A DNA stretch of 64,000 bases from Niallia taxi (GCF_032818155.1 NZ_CP102589.1:482001-546000), one strand, 5' to 3'. Positions 25,814-35,308 are shown, counted from the first letter of the stretch. Notes: generated from the sequence alone by a model not told the origin. Made by a program: numbers and translations.

Positions 25814-26842
25814 ATGAATACAGAAATATTAGCAGGAAAACTAGTAAAAGGCATAGCACCTAACATTGATGCTAAAGACTTGTTAAATGATAAAAGAAAG
25901 GTATTCCTTTTCGGCTCACCAAGCTACACAAATATCGGTGACCAGGCAATAGCATATGCAGAGGAAAAATTTATAAAAAATCATTTTCCATATTATGAAT
26001 ATATAGAAGTTATGGATTACGCGACAGAGGAAGGAATAAAGTTAGTAAAAGAGATAATTAAAGAAGATGATATTGTCTGCTTTACAGGAGGTGGAAATCT
26101 CGGCAGCCTGTATTTGGAGATTGAAGAGGATAGAAGGAAGGTATTTGAGGTTTTCAAGGATTACAAAACGATTTCTCTTCCTCAGTCTGTTTACTTTGAA
26201 GATACGGAAGAAGGCAACTTGGAAAAACAGAAGTCACAGGACGCTTATCATAAAAACCGCCATTTAACAATTGCGGCAAGAGAATCGCAAACCCTCGAGG
26301 TTGTGAAGGATACCTTTAATTCTGATGTCATATATACTCCGGATATGGTTCTTTCCCTTGATATTGTACCTAAAGAGCTGAAAAGGGACGGGGTATTGTT
26401 TATATTGAGGGCAGACAAAGAAAAAGTGACAGATGAAGATTTCATTACGGAATTAATGAAATGGTCTGAAAAGATTGGGCCTGTTGACAGAACAGATACA
26501 GTGCTTTCAGAAGTAGACATTATTGATTATGATGAACGAGAAAAATACTTTTTAGAAATGCTCGAAAAAATTGGTTCAAGCAAAATTGTCATAACAGACC
26601 GTTTGCATGCAATGGTTTTTTCCATTATCACAAATACCCCTTGCCTTGTGTTTGGTAATAGTTATGGGAAGGCAAAACACTCCTATACGGATTGGCTGGA
26701 TGAGCTTAACTTCATTGAATATACAGATACACAGGATATCGGCGAGTTAGAAAGACTAGTGGAAAAGCTAATGAGGGCAGAGCCGAACCGCATCCATTTA
26801 GCAGAGGATTTTCAGCCGTTAAAGGACTTCTTCAAAAATTAA
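25814..26842 (+). CDS. Polysaccharide pyruvyl transferase family protein
   Basis: The 342-residue protein fits the pyruvyl transferase family: FGSPSYTNIGDQAIA near residue 34, CFTGGGNLG, SLPQSVYFED and the C-terminal TDRLHAMVFSIITNTPCLVFGN. These proteins move a pyruvyl ketal from phosphoenolpyruvate to cell-surface sugars. The length resembles B. subtilis YxaB (general stress protein) and EpsO. It stands alone rather than in an exopolysaccharide cluster, as yxaB does. AAGGAGGCAC precedes the ATG. Confidence 0.88.
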   Translation: MNTEILAGKLVKGIAPNIDAKDLLNDKRKVFLFGSPSYTNIGDQAIAYAEEKFIKNHFPYYEYIEVMDYATEEGIKLVKEIIKEDDIVCFTGGGNLGSLYLEIEEDRRKVFEVFKDYKTISLPQSVYFEDTEEGNLEKQKSQDAYHKNRHLTIAARESQTLEVVKDTFNSDVIYTPDMVLSLDIVPKELKRDGVLFILRADKEKVTDEDFITELMKWSEKIGPVDRTDTVLSEVDIIDYDEREKYFLEMLEKIGSSKIVITDRLHAMVFSIITNTPCLVFGNSYGKAKHSYTDWLDELNFIEYTDTQDIGELERLVEKLMRAEPNRIHLAEDFQPLKDFFKN

Positions 26843-26855
26843 TCAGGTGGAAATG

Positions 26856-26880
26856 GACTGTCAGAGGACAGTCTTTTTTC
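26856..26880 (+). terminator. Terminator of the pyruvyl transferase gene
   Basis: GACTGTC (26856-26862) pairs with GACAGTC (26867-26873) around AGAG, followed by six T. Confidence 0.88.
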
Positions 26881-27015
26881 AGTCTAAAAGCTTGAAGTAA
26901 TGAAAAGCAGTAAACTTAGTTCATGAAGAAAGCCTTCTGATTGAAATAAAAGTATAATAAGGGTACAGAAGCAAACATTAGTAAGGACTAATCACATGTT
27001 AGAAGAGGGGATACT

Positions 27016-28479
27016 ATGACAAAAAGCAATGAAGCTGGATGGAATTTAGATAATAGCTATGCTCAGCTCCCAGAAAAGTTTTTTACTAGAACAATGCCGA
27101 CATCTGCAGCTGCACCAAAGATAGTATTGTTCAATCAAGAGCTTGCCGAAGACTTAGGTTTGAATGCTCAGCTTCTTCAAGGGGAAGCGAGTGCAAGAGT
27201 ATTTGTAGGAAATGATTGTCCTGAGGGTGCGGACCCACTTGCCCAGGCATATGCGGGCCATCAGTTTGGTTACTTCAACAGACTCGGTGATGGACGTGCA
27301 ATTCTGTTGGGAGAGCAGATTACCCCAAATGGAGAGCGAGTGGACGTTCAGCTGAAGGGTGCAGGACGGACACCATATTCCCGCGGTGGAGATGGTCGCG
27401 CAGCACTAGGACCGATGCTGCGGGAGTATATTATCAGTGAAGCAATGCATGCCCTGCAGATTCCCACTACAAGAAGCTTGGCCATTACTTTGACAGGTGA
27501 GGATATCCTCCGAGAAACAAGGCTTCCGGGTGCTGTTTTGACAAGAATAGCTGCGAGTCACCTTCGTGTCGGAACTTTCCAGTTTGCTGCACAATGGGGA
27601 AGCAATGAGGAGCTAAAAGCTCTTGCGGACTATGCGATAAAGCGTCATTATCCGCAATTAGAAAACGAAGAGAACCGCTATCTTTCCCTCCTTGAGGAAG
27701 TGATAAAAACACAGGCTGAGCTTATCTCCAAATGGCAGCTAGTCGGCTTTATCCATGGTGTCATGAATACAGATAACATGACGATCAGCGGGGAAACAAT
27801 TGACTATGGTCCTTGTGCTTTTATGGATGTGTATAGTCCTAACACAGTATTTAGCTCAATCGATTCTGAAGGGCGTTATGCGTACGGCAATCAGCCTGTA
27901 ATTGGTGGCTGGAACTTAGCCCGCCTGGCAGAGAGTCTCCTGCTGTTAATTCATGATGAGGATGAAATAGCACTGGAATTAGCTCAAGAGAAAATCTCAG
28001 GATATATGGATTTATATAAAGAAAATTGGCTTAATGGTATGCGAATGAAGCTAGGACTCTTTCATGCAGAGCAAGAGGACGAGGATCTAATCAATAAATT
28101 GCTTCTGTTGATGGAGAAGTATCAAGCAGATTATACGAATACGTTCCTGGCCCTTACCTTCACGAAAACTGATAATACTGCGTTGTTTACTAGCAAAGAG
28201 TTTGAAGAGTGGCATAAGCTTTGGCAGGATAGACTTGGCAGGCAAACGGAAACAAAAGCTCAAGCAGAAGAGCAGATGCGTAAAGCAAATCCTGCTGTTA
28301 TCCCAAGGAATCATCGAGTTGAGGAGGCATTAGAGGCTGCGGTCGAGCATGGTGATTACACGGTAATGGAGAGGCTGCTTGACGTCTTATCTCAACCATA
28401 TGCTCATACAGCAGAGCAGGCAGAATATGCGAAGCTTCCTGTTTCAAGTGGACCATACCGAACATTCTGCGGCACTTAA
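27016..28479 (+). CDS. selO: Protein adenylyltransferase SelO
   Basis: The 487-residue protein is the YdiU/SelO pseudokinase family, which transfers AMP from ATP to Ser, Thr or Tyr of target proteins. Visible features are [34 protein letters not shown], a GVMNTDNM metal-site motif with IDYGPC, and the C-terminal PYRTFCGT. In the enzyme family the latter ends in Cys-Gly-Thr near a regulatory disulphide. The length is typical. The gene appears monocistronic. Confidence 0.95.
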   Translation: MTKSNEAGWNLDNSYAQLPEKFFTRTMPTSAAAPKIVLFNQELAEDLGLNAQLLQGEASARVFVGNDCPEGADPLAQAYAGHQFGYFNRLGDGRAILLGEQITPNGERVDVQLKGAGRTPYSRGGDGRAALGPMLREYIISEAMHALQIPTTRSLAITLTGEDILRETRLPGAVLTRIAASHLRVGTFQFAAQWGSNEELKALADYAIKRHYPQLENEENRYLSLLEEVIKTQAELISKWQLVGFIHGVMNTDNMTISGETIDYGPCAFMDVYSPNTVFSSIDSEGRYAYGNQPVIGGWNLARLAESLLLLIHDEDEIALELAQEKISGYMDLYKENWLNGMRMKLGLFHAEQEDEDLINKLLLLMEKYQADYTNTFLALTFTKTDNTALFTSKEFEEWHKLWQDRLGRQTETKAQAEEQMRKANPAVIPRNHRVEEALEAAVEHGDYTVMERLLDVLSQPYAHTAEQAEYAKLPVSSGPYRTFCGT

Positions 28480-28509
28480 ACACTGTAGTGCCCTTGCATA
28501 AACTTCAGG

Positions 28510-28540
28510 ATGCTGCCTATAATGATGGCAGCATTACTTA
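28510..28540 (+). terminator. Probable selO terminator
   Basis: ATGCTGCC pairs with GGCAGCAT around a nine-base loop, followed by TACTTATTT. Confidence 0.6.
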
Positions 28541-28590
28541 TTTAAGTGAAAACCTGGTTTTTCCCATACATAAGGAGAGTAGTTAAAACT

Positions 28591-29265
28591 GTGGCTAAAA
28601 CAATAACGGAGAAATTAAGCTTGCATAAATATGAACATAAAGCAGTACTTTATATGCCGGAAAACAGTCCATATGCGGAAGAGTTTAGGAGCTTTGGAAC
28701 AAAGCTCGTTTCTGGAGAAATTTATGATTTGATTTTTGCATTTGTCCTCGACATGGAATCAATGAGGCGTATCGTGAGCGAAGTGATAGAGGGTTGCTAC
28801 ATAAATAAAGGGGGGTACCTTTATCTCGCATATCCTAAAAAAGGGAATAAAGTTTATTCCACCTTCATTCACCGTGATGAGCTTATGGATGGCCTTGAGG
28901 CAAACAAGGACGGCTTTATCGGTAGCAGCAATGTTAAATTTAGCCGAATGGTTGGCATGGACGAAGTATTTACTATTGTTGGACTTAAGGAGGACTCCAA
29001 GGGGAAAATGAAGCCAGCTAACAAGCCGAGTCAGTCTGTCGGAGACTATATTGGACATATCCCGCAAATAGAAAATGACTTGGCGGAACATGTAGACCTT
29101 CTTTCTTTTTACCAGTCATTAACGCCGGGATATAAAAGGGATTGGGCCCGTTATGTATATAGTGCTAAGCAAGAGGCCACAAAGGAAAAAAGGCGACAAG
29201 AAATGAAAGTAATTCTTGAAGCAGGGTTTAAAAGCCGTGACCTGTATCGCCGGGAGCATAATTGA
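28591..29265 (+). CDS. YdeI/OmpD-associated family protein
   Basis: The 224-residue protein has two parts. The N-terminal half (about 8-135) has an alpha/beta pattern (AVLYMPENSPYAEEF at its start) of no certain family. The C-terminal part (about 165-220) has LSFYQSLTPGYKRDWARYVYSAKQEATKEKR-type sequence, typical of YdeI/OmpD-associated proteins, some of which give tolerance to cationic peptides. AAGGAGAG lies 11 bases before GTG 28591. An upstream GTG at 28546 lacks a site. Confidence 0.7.
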   Translation: MAKTITEKLSLHKYEHKAVLYMPENSPYAEEFRSFGTKLVSGEIYDLIFAFVLDMESMRRIVSEVIEGCYINKGGYLYLAYPKKGNKVYSTFIHRDELMDGLEANKDGFIGSSNVKFSRMVGMDEVFTIVGLKEDSKGKMKPANKPSQSVGDYIGHIPQIENDLAEHVDLLSFYQSLTPGYKRDWARYVYSAKQEATKEKRRQEMKVILEAGFKSRDLYRREHN

Positions 29266-29321
29266 TAAAGTAACACTGCCAGCTAGGATTAAGGAGTGGT
29301 GGTAACTAATGCCATCAGCCT

Positions 29322-30026
29322 CTATCTGTAGAAGAAAACAACCAAATTATCTTGGTGATCAATTGTAGCAAGCAGAATGTCTGTAACTTTTGCTTGGTAT
29401 TGAGCTTTCAGTTCTGATTTCACCCATTCCTCCTGCTTATGGAGACGCTCCAGTTCTTTTATATCAATCCTTCCATCCTTTATTATTGTGATTGGCAATT
29501 CAAAAGGAGCAGTTTCGAGTTGGAGTGAAGATGGGGTGACAGGAGCAAATTTTGTTTCAAGGAAAACAGAAATACTTCCGTCTGGCTCCCATGTGGCTAA
29601 TGCCACCTTTTTAATACTATCCACTTGCTTCCCCCGCAGCTCTCCTAGAAGGATATCAATAGAGATTCTGGCTCTTTTTAGACCATCATAGAGTATCTTA
29701 CCGTTTTGAACGACGGTTATTGGGTCCTCGTTAATGGCTTTTTGGAACCAACGCCATTTTAACATCAGTTTTATTCCTGCAATATAGAGGACAACAAGAA
29801 CTGAGGTTGTCAGCATGGAGCCTTTTAGACCAAGCTTTTCCTCTGAAAGGGGATGAGCAATAACGTTCCCAATTACTAATGCTATTACAAAATCCAGCAT
29901 CCGTAATTGTGAAATGGAACGATGACCTAATAGCTTTCCGACTATAACTAAGAAAAAAAAGGCAATAATAGCTCGAAGTATCCATTCAATTGCAGTTAGT
30001 GTTTCTTGGCCTTGATGAAAATCCAT
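29322..30026 (-). CDS. DUF421 membrane protein, YetF-like
   Basis: The 234-residue protein has three N-terminal membrane helices, with FFFLVIVGKLLGHRSISQL and LDFVIALVIGNV as family motifs. A cytoplasmic domain follows (about 85-225, containing RISIDILLGELRG and VALATWEPDGSISVF). This is the DUF421/YetF architecture. Members are implicated in spore germination or membrane stress, but the molecular role is not settled. AGAGGAGG before ATG 30026 sets the start. Confidence 0.88.
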   Translation of the reverse strand: MDFHQGQETLTAIEWILRAIIAFFFLVIVGKLLGHRSISQLRMLDFVIALVIGNVIAHPLSEEKLGLKGSMLTTSVLVVLYIAGIKLMLKWRWFQKAINEDPITVVQNGKILYDGLKRARISIDILLGELRGKQVDSIKKVALATWEPDGSISVFLETKFAPVTPSSLQLETAPFELPITIIKDGRIDIKELERLHKQEEWVKSELKAQYQAKVTDILLATIDHQDNLVVFFYR

Positions 30027-30072
30027 AGAATTACGCCTCCTCTGTGTCATCGGCTTAGTTTATCACCGAAGC

Positions 30073-30094
30073 AATATTCATAATCATGAATATT
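30073..30094. repeat. Short inverted repeat between divergent genes
   Basis: AATATTCAT and ATGAATATT are separated by AATC between yetF and the glnK-like gene. It may be an operator. No T-run follows. Confidence 0.35.
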
Positions 30095-30196
30095 AAAAAT
30101 ATGCTGCTGTAATACACGGCAGGAGAATTAGGTGAATGCTATAATAAAGGGCAATCTATACATTGTAAGAAAAAATGATACTAACAGGAGAAAAAA

Positions 30197-31462
30197 ATGT
30201 TTATTGGCAATAAAATTTTCAGTAAATTCCCTTCTAACCGAGTTGTAATAACACTAATTGCAATACTTACCACAATTGCGAGTGAAATAAAGGTTGTCCC
30301 ATTTGATGGAGAAGCATTTCGTTTTGGGCTTGGCGGCATTACTTTTTTTATGCTGATATTGATATGGCCGCCTAAAACGATATGGAGGGCAGGAGTCATT
30401 ACTGCCAGTACAATTGTTATCGTTAGGACATTAGAAGATATGATTTTGCGGAATGGCGAATTTTTCCCAAGCTTTATCAGCCATTTTCCTGCTTTTCTGT
30501 TTTATTTTATCTATGCGCTAGGTTTTCATATTATCAAAGTGGAAAGATATAAATCATCGCCATTTCTTTTAGGAGCATGGGCATTTCTTTTTGAATTTTT
30601 AGGAAATGCGGCAGAGCAGCTGCTGCGTTTTGAAATGGAGGAAAATATAAATATTGATTTTTGGAGCTGGGCCCTTATGAGTGCAGTAGCTTTATTCCGC
30701 AGCTTCTTTGTTGCTGGTCTTTATGCATCCATTACTGTATCGGAACAGAGAAAGCGAGTGGAGGAAATGCTTGGAGTGGGCTCAGAATTATACGCAGAAG
30801 CACTCTATTTACAGAAATCAATGAATCATATCGAAAAAATAACAGCCTCAAGCTATGATTTATATCAAAAATTGAAGAAAAAAGAAGAGCTATCATTAAG
30901 CATGCAAGCACTCAAAATTGCCCAGGAAATTCATGAAGTCAAAAAAGACTCTCAGCGGGTCTTAGCGGGGATTTCCAAAATTACGTCTCAAAAGAAGGAA
31001 AATAGCTTAACACTTTCTGAGTTATTGAGGCTGGTTATATTGGCAAATGAAAAGTATGGGGAATATTTAAAGAAAACAATCTCCTTTCAATTGAAGCTCA
31101 GTTCAGATTATGAAACGGAAATGCATATCCCTATGCTGGCCCTTTTAAATAATTTAACTGCAAATGCTGTAGAATCTATTGAAGGAAAAGGAAGCATAAA
31201 AATAAGCTTATTTGAAACAAGCGGAAAAACCTGCTTTGTTGTGGAGGATACAGGCTCAGGCATAAAAGAAGAGGACGTGCCGATCCTGTTTGAACCAGGG
31301 TATACGACGAAGTTTAATGATAAAGGTGTTGCCGCAACTGGTATTGGTTTATCTCATGTCAAAGAAATTGTTCAGCAGCTGGATGGAAGCATAGAAGTAG
31401 AAACACCGAAAGCAGGAGCAATTTTCCGTATATCTATACCAACGGTACATTTAAGAAAGTGA
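30197..31462 (+). CDS. GlnK/YcbA-type sensor histidine kinase
   Basis: The 421-residue protein has six N-terminal membrane helices (about 15-185), a coiled helical region and a DHp-like segment with EIHEVKKDSQRVLAGI (probable phospho-acceptor His). The HATPase domain has ALLNNLTANAVESI, EDTGSGIKEED and GIGLSHVKEIV. It matches the Bacillus GlnK (YcbA) class, which with GlnL responds to external glutamine or related amino acids. Its stop overlaps the ribosome site of the regulator gene. Confidence 0.85.
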   Translation: MFIGNKIFSKFPSNRVVITLIAILTTIASEIKVVPFDGEAFRFGLGGITFFMLILIWPPKTIWRAGVITASTIVIVRTLEDMILRNGEFFPSFISHFPAFLFYFIYALGFHIIKVERYKSSPFLLGAWAFLFEFLGNAAEQLLRFEMEENINIDFWSWALMSAVALFRSFFVAGLYASITVSEQRKRVEEMLGVGSELYAEALYLQKSMNHIEKITASSYDLYQKLKKKEELSLSMQALKIAQEIHEVKKDSQRVLAGISKITSQKKENSLTLSELLRLVILANEKYGEYLKKTISFQLKLSSDYETEMHIPMLALLNNLTANAVESIEGKGSIKISLFETSGKTCFVVEDTGSGIKEEDVPILFEPGYTTKFNDKGVAATGIGLSHVKEIVQQLDGSIEVETPKAGAIFRISIPTVHLRK

Positions 31463-31463
31463 G

Positions 31464-32369
31464 TTGATAATTCTGCGTTATTATATTGTAGATGATGACA
31501 AGGCGAGCAGAACAATGTTAAAGAATATTATAGAAGAAGAAGACCTTGGCATTGCAATTGGAGAGGCTGACAACGGGAAGGAATGCTTATCAGCTATCAT
31601 GACAATGCACCCTGATGTTGTTTTAATTGACTTGCTCATGCCAGAAATGGATGGAATAGAAACGATAGATTTGCTAAAACGGGAAGGCTATGAAGGGCAA
31701 TTTGTCATGATATCGCAAATTGTGAACAAGGAGATGGTTGGCGAGGCATATAAAAAGGGAGTAGAGTTTTTTATCCATAAGCCAATCAATCGGATTGAAG
31801 TACAAAGTATTTTAAAAAAAATAGTTGAACAGTGCAGACTTAAGGAATCGCTGCTGACAATTCAGGAGTCTCTTGCAAACATTGGACTTGCAAACAATAC
31901 ATTGCAAAAGCCGCAAAGTGTTAAACAGATTGTTTTATCAACCCTTAACTATATGGGAATTATCGGTGAAGCAGGCAGTGATGATATTATTTCCATCATT
32001 GAATATCTAGTAAATGAACGAGGCCATTCTCCGCAACTGCCACCTTTAAAGGAATTATATGAAAAGCTTGCTGGACGAAGTGGAGCGTCTTTAACGGAAG
32101 TCAAAAAAGAAACGAAGGCAATTGAGCAGCGCATTCGCAGGACAATTCTGACAGCTATTAATAACCTCGCATCATTAGGTGCGATTGACTATACTAATCC
32201 AGAGTTTGAATATTATGCTCCTCGCTACTTTGATTTTCAGGAAATAAGAACTCATATGATTCATATCCAAGAGGGTAGAGGGGACACGGCAAAGGTGAAG
32301 GTTAATATTAAAAAATTTCTTCAAGTACTCTATCTAGAAACTTTAGAAAAATATAATAAAACACACTAG
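31464..32369 (+). CDS. GlnL/YcbB-type response regulator
   Basis: The protein of about 300 residues has a receiver domain (VDDD near the start, phospho-acceptor Asp in VLIDLLMPEMDG, Lys in IHKPINR). The C-terminal domain of about 170 residues is typical of YcbB/GlnL (NERGHSPQLPPLKELYEKL, RRTILTAINNLASLG). No ATG is available. TTG 31464 sits directly against the GAAAGTGAG site, whereas CTG 31473 (giving Met-Arg-Tyr-Tyr) or ATT 31470 have better spacing, so a non-canonical start is possible. It pairs with the preceding kinase. Confidence 0.85.
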   Translation: MIILRYYIVDDDKASRTMLKNIIEEEDLGIAIGEADNGKECLSAIMTMHPDVVLIDLLMPEMDGIETIDLLKREGYEGQFVMISQIVNKEMVGEAYKKGVEFFIHKPINRIEVQSILKKIVEQCRLKESLLTIQESLANIGLANNTLQKPQSVKQIVLSTLNYMGIIGEAGSDDIISIIEYLVNERGHSPQLPPLKELYEKLAGRSGASLTEVKKETKAIEQRIRRTILTAINNLASLGAIDYTNPEFEYYAPRYFDFQEIRTHMIHIQEGRGDTAKVKVNIKKFLQVLYLETLEKYNKTH

Positions 32370-32423
32370 AATATTTTATAATTTTAAAAATTTAGACATA
32401 TTAAAAAACAATTAAATTTAGGA

Positions 32424-32439
32424 TTTTGTCGGATTTTAT
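32424..32439 (+). promoter_or_regulatory. GlnL-type direct repeat upstream of the symporter gene
   Basis: TTTTGT-CGGA-TTTTAT matches the tandem site TTTTGT-N4-TTTTGT reported for GlnL in the B. subtilis glsA-glnT promoter, at 11 of 12 fixed positions. It lies 70 bases before the symporter start. Confidence 0.65.
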
Positions 32440-32508
32440 AAGTAGCCTGTAAACTGTGTTATATCCTGACTGATGACGTTAAGGTTTAACACAAAAGAGG
32501 TGAAAATA

Positions 32509-33783
32509 ATGAAGAAAAAGTTTAAGTTTACTTTAGCCTACCAGATTCTTGTTGGTCTGGTGCTGGGGATCATTGTTGGAGCAGTATTTTACGGAAATCC
32601 TGGTGTAGAGAAATACCTACAGCCAATCGGAACTGTCTTTCTTAACATGATCAAAATGATTGTTGTACCGATCATTATCTCTACATTAGTGATAGGGGTT
32701 GCCGGCACTGGTGACCTGAAGAAGCTAGGAAAGCTTGGCGGAAAATCCTTACTGTACTTTGAGATTGTTACGACAATTGCCATTATCGTAGGTTTGCTTG
32801 CGGCGAATATCTTCCAACCAGGTAATGGTGTTGATATGTCTTCACTAGCAAAAGGTAATATTGACCAGTATGTGGAGACAACGAAGGAAGTTGAAAGCCA
32901 TGGAATGCTGGATATTCTTGTTAGCATCGTTCCAAGCAATGTATTCCAAGCAATGGCGAATGCTGATATGCTTGCGGTCATCTTCTTTTCAGTCATTTTT
33001 GGCTTAGGTGTCGCTGCAATCGGTGATAAAGGAAAACCTGTGCTTGCCTTCTTTGAAGGTGTTGCGGACGCAATGTTCTGGGTAACAAATCTTATCATGA
33101 GATTTGCTCCATTTGGAGTATTTGCCCTTATTGGTGTCACTGTATCCAAGTTTGGTATTCAGTCATTACTGCCACTCGGAAAACTAATGATTCTTGTTTA
33201 TGCGACAATGATCTTCTTTATTCTAGTGGTACTTGGCGGTATTGCAAAAATAGTTGGTATTAATATTTTCCACCTTATGAAAGTATTAAAGGATGAAATG
33301 CTTCTGGCTTATACTACATCAAGCTCAGAAAGTGTTTTGCCAAAAGTAATAGAAAAGATGGAAAAGTTTGGGTGTCCAAAAGATATTGTATCATTTGTAG
33401 TTCCAACAGGCTATTCCTTTAATCTGGATGGGTCTACCTTGTATCAAGCGCTGGCCGCTTTATTCATTGCCCAAATGTACGGCATTGAGTTAAGTATTAC
33501 AACACAGATAACGTTAGTGCTTGTGTTGATGGTTACTTCAAAAGGTATTGCAGGGGTACCAGGGGTTTCCTTTGTGGTTCTGCTTGCGACATTAGGTACT
33601 GTCGGCATTCCTCTTGAAGGATTGGCATTTATTGCTGGAATTGATAGACTGCTTGATATGGCTCGTACTGTCGTTAACGTTGTAGGTAACTCTTTGGCAG
33701 CAGTTGTTATGTCCAAGTGGGAAGGACGTTTTGATACAGCTAAAAAAGACAAGTATTATGCTACTTTTAAAAAGACTGCATAA
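32509..33783 (+). CDS. Glutamate/dicarboxylate:cation symporter (DAACS family)
   Basis: The 424-residue protein has the DAACS layout of about eight helices, two re-entrant loops with TTSSSESVLPKVIEKMEKFG (serine-rich hairpin 1), and the substrate/ion motifs VPTGYSFNLDGSTLY and DRLLDMARTVVNVVGNSLAA. It is related to GltT, GltP and DctP, which take up glutamate, aspartate or C4-dicarboxylates with protons or sodium. AAAGAGGTG precedes ATG 32509. The preceding GlnK/GlnL-like pair and its site make regulated amino-acid uptake likely. Confidence 0.92.
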   Translation: MKKKFKFTLAYQILVGLVLGIIVGAVFYGNPGVEKYLQPIGTVFLNMIKMIVVPIIISTLVIGVAGTGDLKKLGKLGGKSLLYFEIVTTIAIIVGLLAANIFQPGNGVDMSSLAKGNIDQYVETTKEVESHGMLDILVSIVPSNVFQAMANADMLAVIFFSVIFGLGVAAIGDKGKPVLAFFEGVADAMFWVTNLIMRFAPFGVFALIGVTVSKFGIQSLLPLGKLMILVYATMIFFILVVLGGIAKIVGINIFHLMKVLKDEMLLAYTTSSSESVLPKVIEKMEKFGCPKDIVSFVVPTGYSFNLDGSTLYQALAALFIAQMYGIELSITTQITLVLVLMVTSKGIAGVPGVSFVVLLATLGTVGIPLEGLAFIAGIDRLLDMARTVVNVVGNSLAAVVMSKWEGRFDTAKKDKYYATFKKTA

Positions 33784-33794
33784 GTAAAATTTAG

Positions 33795-33834
33795 AAAAAC
33801 TGGTCTCCTTTATAAAAGGAGGCCAGTTTTTTTA
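33795..33834. terminator. Bidirectional terminator
   Basis: A long stem (AAACTGG.CTCCTTT with AAAGGAG.CCAGTTT) with a three-base loop and T-runs lies between the convergent symporter and methyltransferase genes. Confidence 0.92.
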
Positions 33835-33838
33835 TACA

Positions 33839-34978
33839 TTATGCTTTTTCTGCGTTACCTGCAGCAGTCAAGCTTTTTTCCTTGTCTTCCCAAACCTCTT
33901 TTGCGATATCAGCAATAAATTTTAGTTTTTCCCATTGTTGCTCTTCTGTCAGTTCATTTCCATGATGGGTTGAAGCGAAGCCGCATTGAGGGCTTAGGCA
34001 AAGCTGATCATGGGAAATATATTGGGAGGCTTCCTTAATGCGTGCTTTAATAGCCTCTTTGTCTTCCAATTCTCCTGTTTTAGATGTGACAAGACCAAGA
34101 ACGACCTTTGCTCCATCGCTTGGAATATGACTTAAAGGCTGGAATGTACCTGAACGCTCGTCATCATATTCTAGGAAGAAGCCATCAACCTTCTCCTTTG
34201 CAAGTAATGTTGGTGCAATAATGTCATAGCTGCCAGAAAAAGCATGGTCTGAGCGGTAGTTTCCACGGCATAAATGAGTTGTTACAGATAAATCCTCCGG
34301 TTTGCCTTCCAGTATCTCATTGATGACACGAAGAGCAAGCTCAATCAGCACTTCCCTTGAGTATTCACCGTCATTGAATGGAATATCTGGTGAGGACAGA
34401 CCAGCAATATAGACATCATCAAGCTGAAGATAGCGCACACCAGCATTATAGAAGGCTTGGATTGCATCACGATATGTTTGGATAATATCCTTCGTAAATT
34501 CCTCAAGTTCTGGATATGTTTCTTTGTCGCGAATACCGATATTAAATAGCTGATTCGGGCTAGGAATCGTTTGTTTCGCCACGGCACGGCCATCGACTAA
34601 TTCATTGAAAAGCACAAAGTCTTTAATTTGCGGATGGTCAGGGTTGAAGGAAATTTTTCCTTTGTTACGGACTGTGTAACGCTCTGTTTCCCCTTTGCTG
34701 AAAGGATAGCCTTTATCTGGTACGAAGCCCTCTATCCCATTAAGCTGCTCTAGGAAATCAGTATGCCAAAATCTGCGGCGGAATTCTCCATCTGTTACTA
34801 CATCTAACCCTGCTTCAATCTGCTTATCAATAATTCGTTCAATCTCTTTTGTTTCAATTTCGTACAATGCATCAGCAGTAATTTTTCCTGCTTGAAAATC
34901 TGCTCTAGCTTGAAGTAATGATTGCGGACGTAGTAAGCTCCCAACGTGATCTGCGCGGAATGGAATTTTATTTGACAT
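33839..34978 (-). CDS. MetE C-terminal-like methyltransferase, YxjG/YxjH family
   Basis: The 379-residue protein is the zinc-dependent C-terminal domain type of cobalamin-independent methionine synthase: RADHVGSLLRP, DGEFRR, YLQLDDVYIA, HLCRGNY (zinc His-x-Cys) and LSPQCGFASTHHGN (second zinc Cys). B. subtilis has two such proteins, YxjG and YxjH, that are SAM-riboswitch controlled and methylate homocysteine from a sulfur-related donor. The leader here carries a SAM-I riboswitch. A close paralogue lies at 62919. Confidence 0.93.
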   Translation of the reverse strand: MSNKIPFRADHVGSLLRPQSLLQARADFQAGKITADALYEIETKEIERIIDKQIEAGLDVVTDGEFRRRFWHTDFLEQLNGIEGFVPDKGYPFSKGETERYTVRNKGKISFNPDHPQIKDFVLFNELVDGRAVAKQTIPSPNQLFNIGIRDKETYPELEEFTKDIIQTYRDAIQAFYNAGVRYLQLDDVYIAGLSSPDIPFNDGEYSREVLIELALRVINEILEGKPEDLSVTTHLCRGNYRSDHAFSGSYDIIAPTLLAKEKVDGFFLEYDDERSGTFQPLSHIPSDGAKVVLGLVTSKTGELEDKEAIKARIKEASQYISHDQLCLSPQCGFASTHHGNELTEEQQWEKLKFIADIAKEVWEDKEKSLTAAGNAEKA

Positions 34979-35077
34979 ATGAAAAACCCTCTCTCTTTTT
35001 ATGATTAGTATTTTTAGTTAAATAAACATTGATTTCGGTCTGGCAAAAAACGGAATTTAAACTATGTATCAATAAAA

Positions 35078-35107
35078 AACCCCCTTCTTAATCATAAGAA
35101 GAGGGTT
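35078..35107 (-). terminator. Expression-platform terminator of the SAM riboswitch
   Basis: On the minus strand AACCC.CTTCTTA pairs with TAAGAAG.GGGTT, followed by TTTTTTATT. The 5' arm (35103-35094) is also complementary to 35135-35126 at the aptamer end, giving an alternative antiterminator. Confidence 0.9.
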
Positions 35108-35130
35108 TAATGAACGAGTTCGGGTCTCTT

Positions 35131-35226
35131 CTTATCTTCAAGCATTGCTTTCTGGAATTAGCACAGTGTTAAAGTAACCTGTTGCTGAGGCTTCGAAGGG
35201 CCAGTCCCTCCACCTCTCTAGATAAG
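35131..35226 (-). ncRNA. SAM-I (S-box) riboswitch
   Basis: The minus-strand sequence has the S-box core: P1 arms CTTATC and GATAAG, AGAGGTGGAGGGACTGGCCC, GAAGCCTCAGCAACAGGT and CTGTGCTAATTCCAGAAAGC. With SAM bound, P1 forms and frees the terminator at 35078-35107. Without SAM, ATAAGAAGAG at the P1 3' side pairs with the terminator arm and the methyltransferase gene is transcribed. Confidence 0.96.
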
Positions 35227-35279
35227 ATAATTTTGCTATTCACTTTAAGTAGATTAACCAATTGCTAATCTTGTATATT

Positions 35280-35308
35280 AATTTAAACGCTAAGGGTTTA
35301 TTTGTCAA
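35280..35308 (-). promoter_or_regulatory. Sigma-A promoter of the SAM riboswitch transcript
   Basis: On the minus strand TTGACA (35308-35303), a 17-base spacer and TAAATT (35285-35280) lie about 50 bases before the aptamer. Confidence 0.7.

Noticed and set aside
32589..33149. 186-residue minus-strand frame inside the symporter gene
   Set aside because: It is antisense to a conserved transporter, with Ile/Thr/Ser-rich shadow composition.
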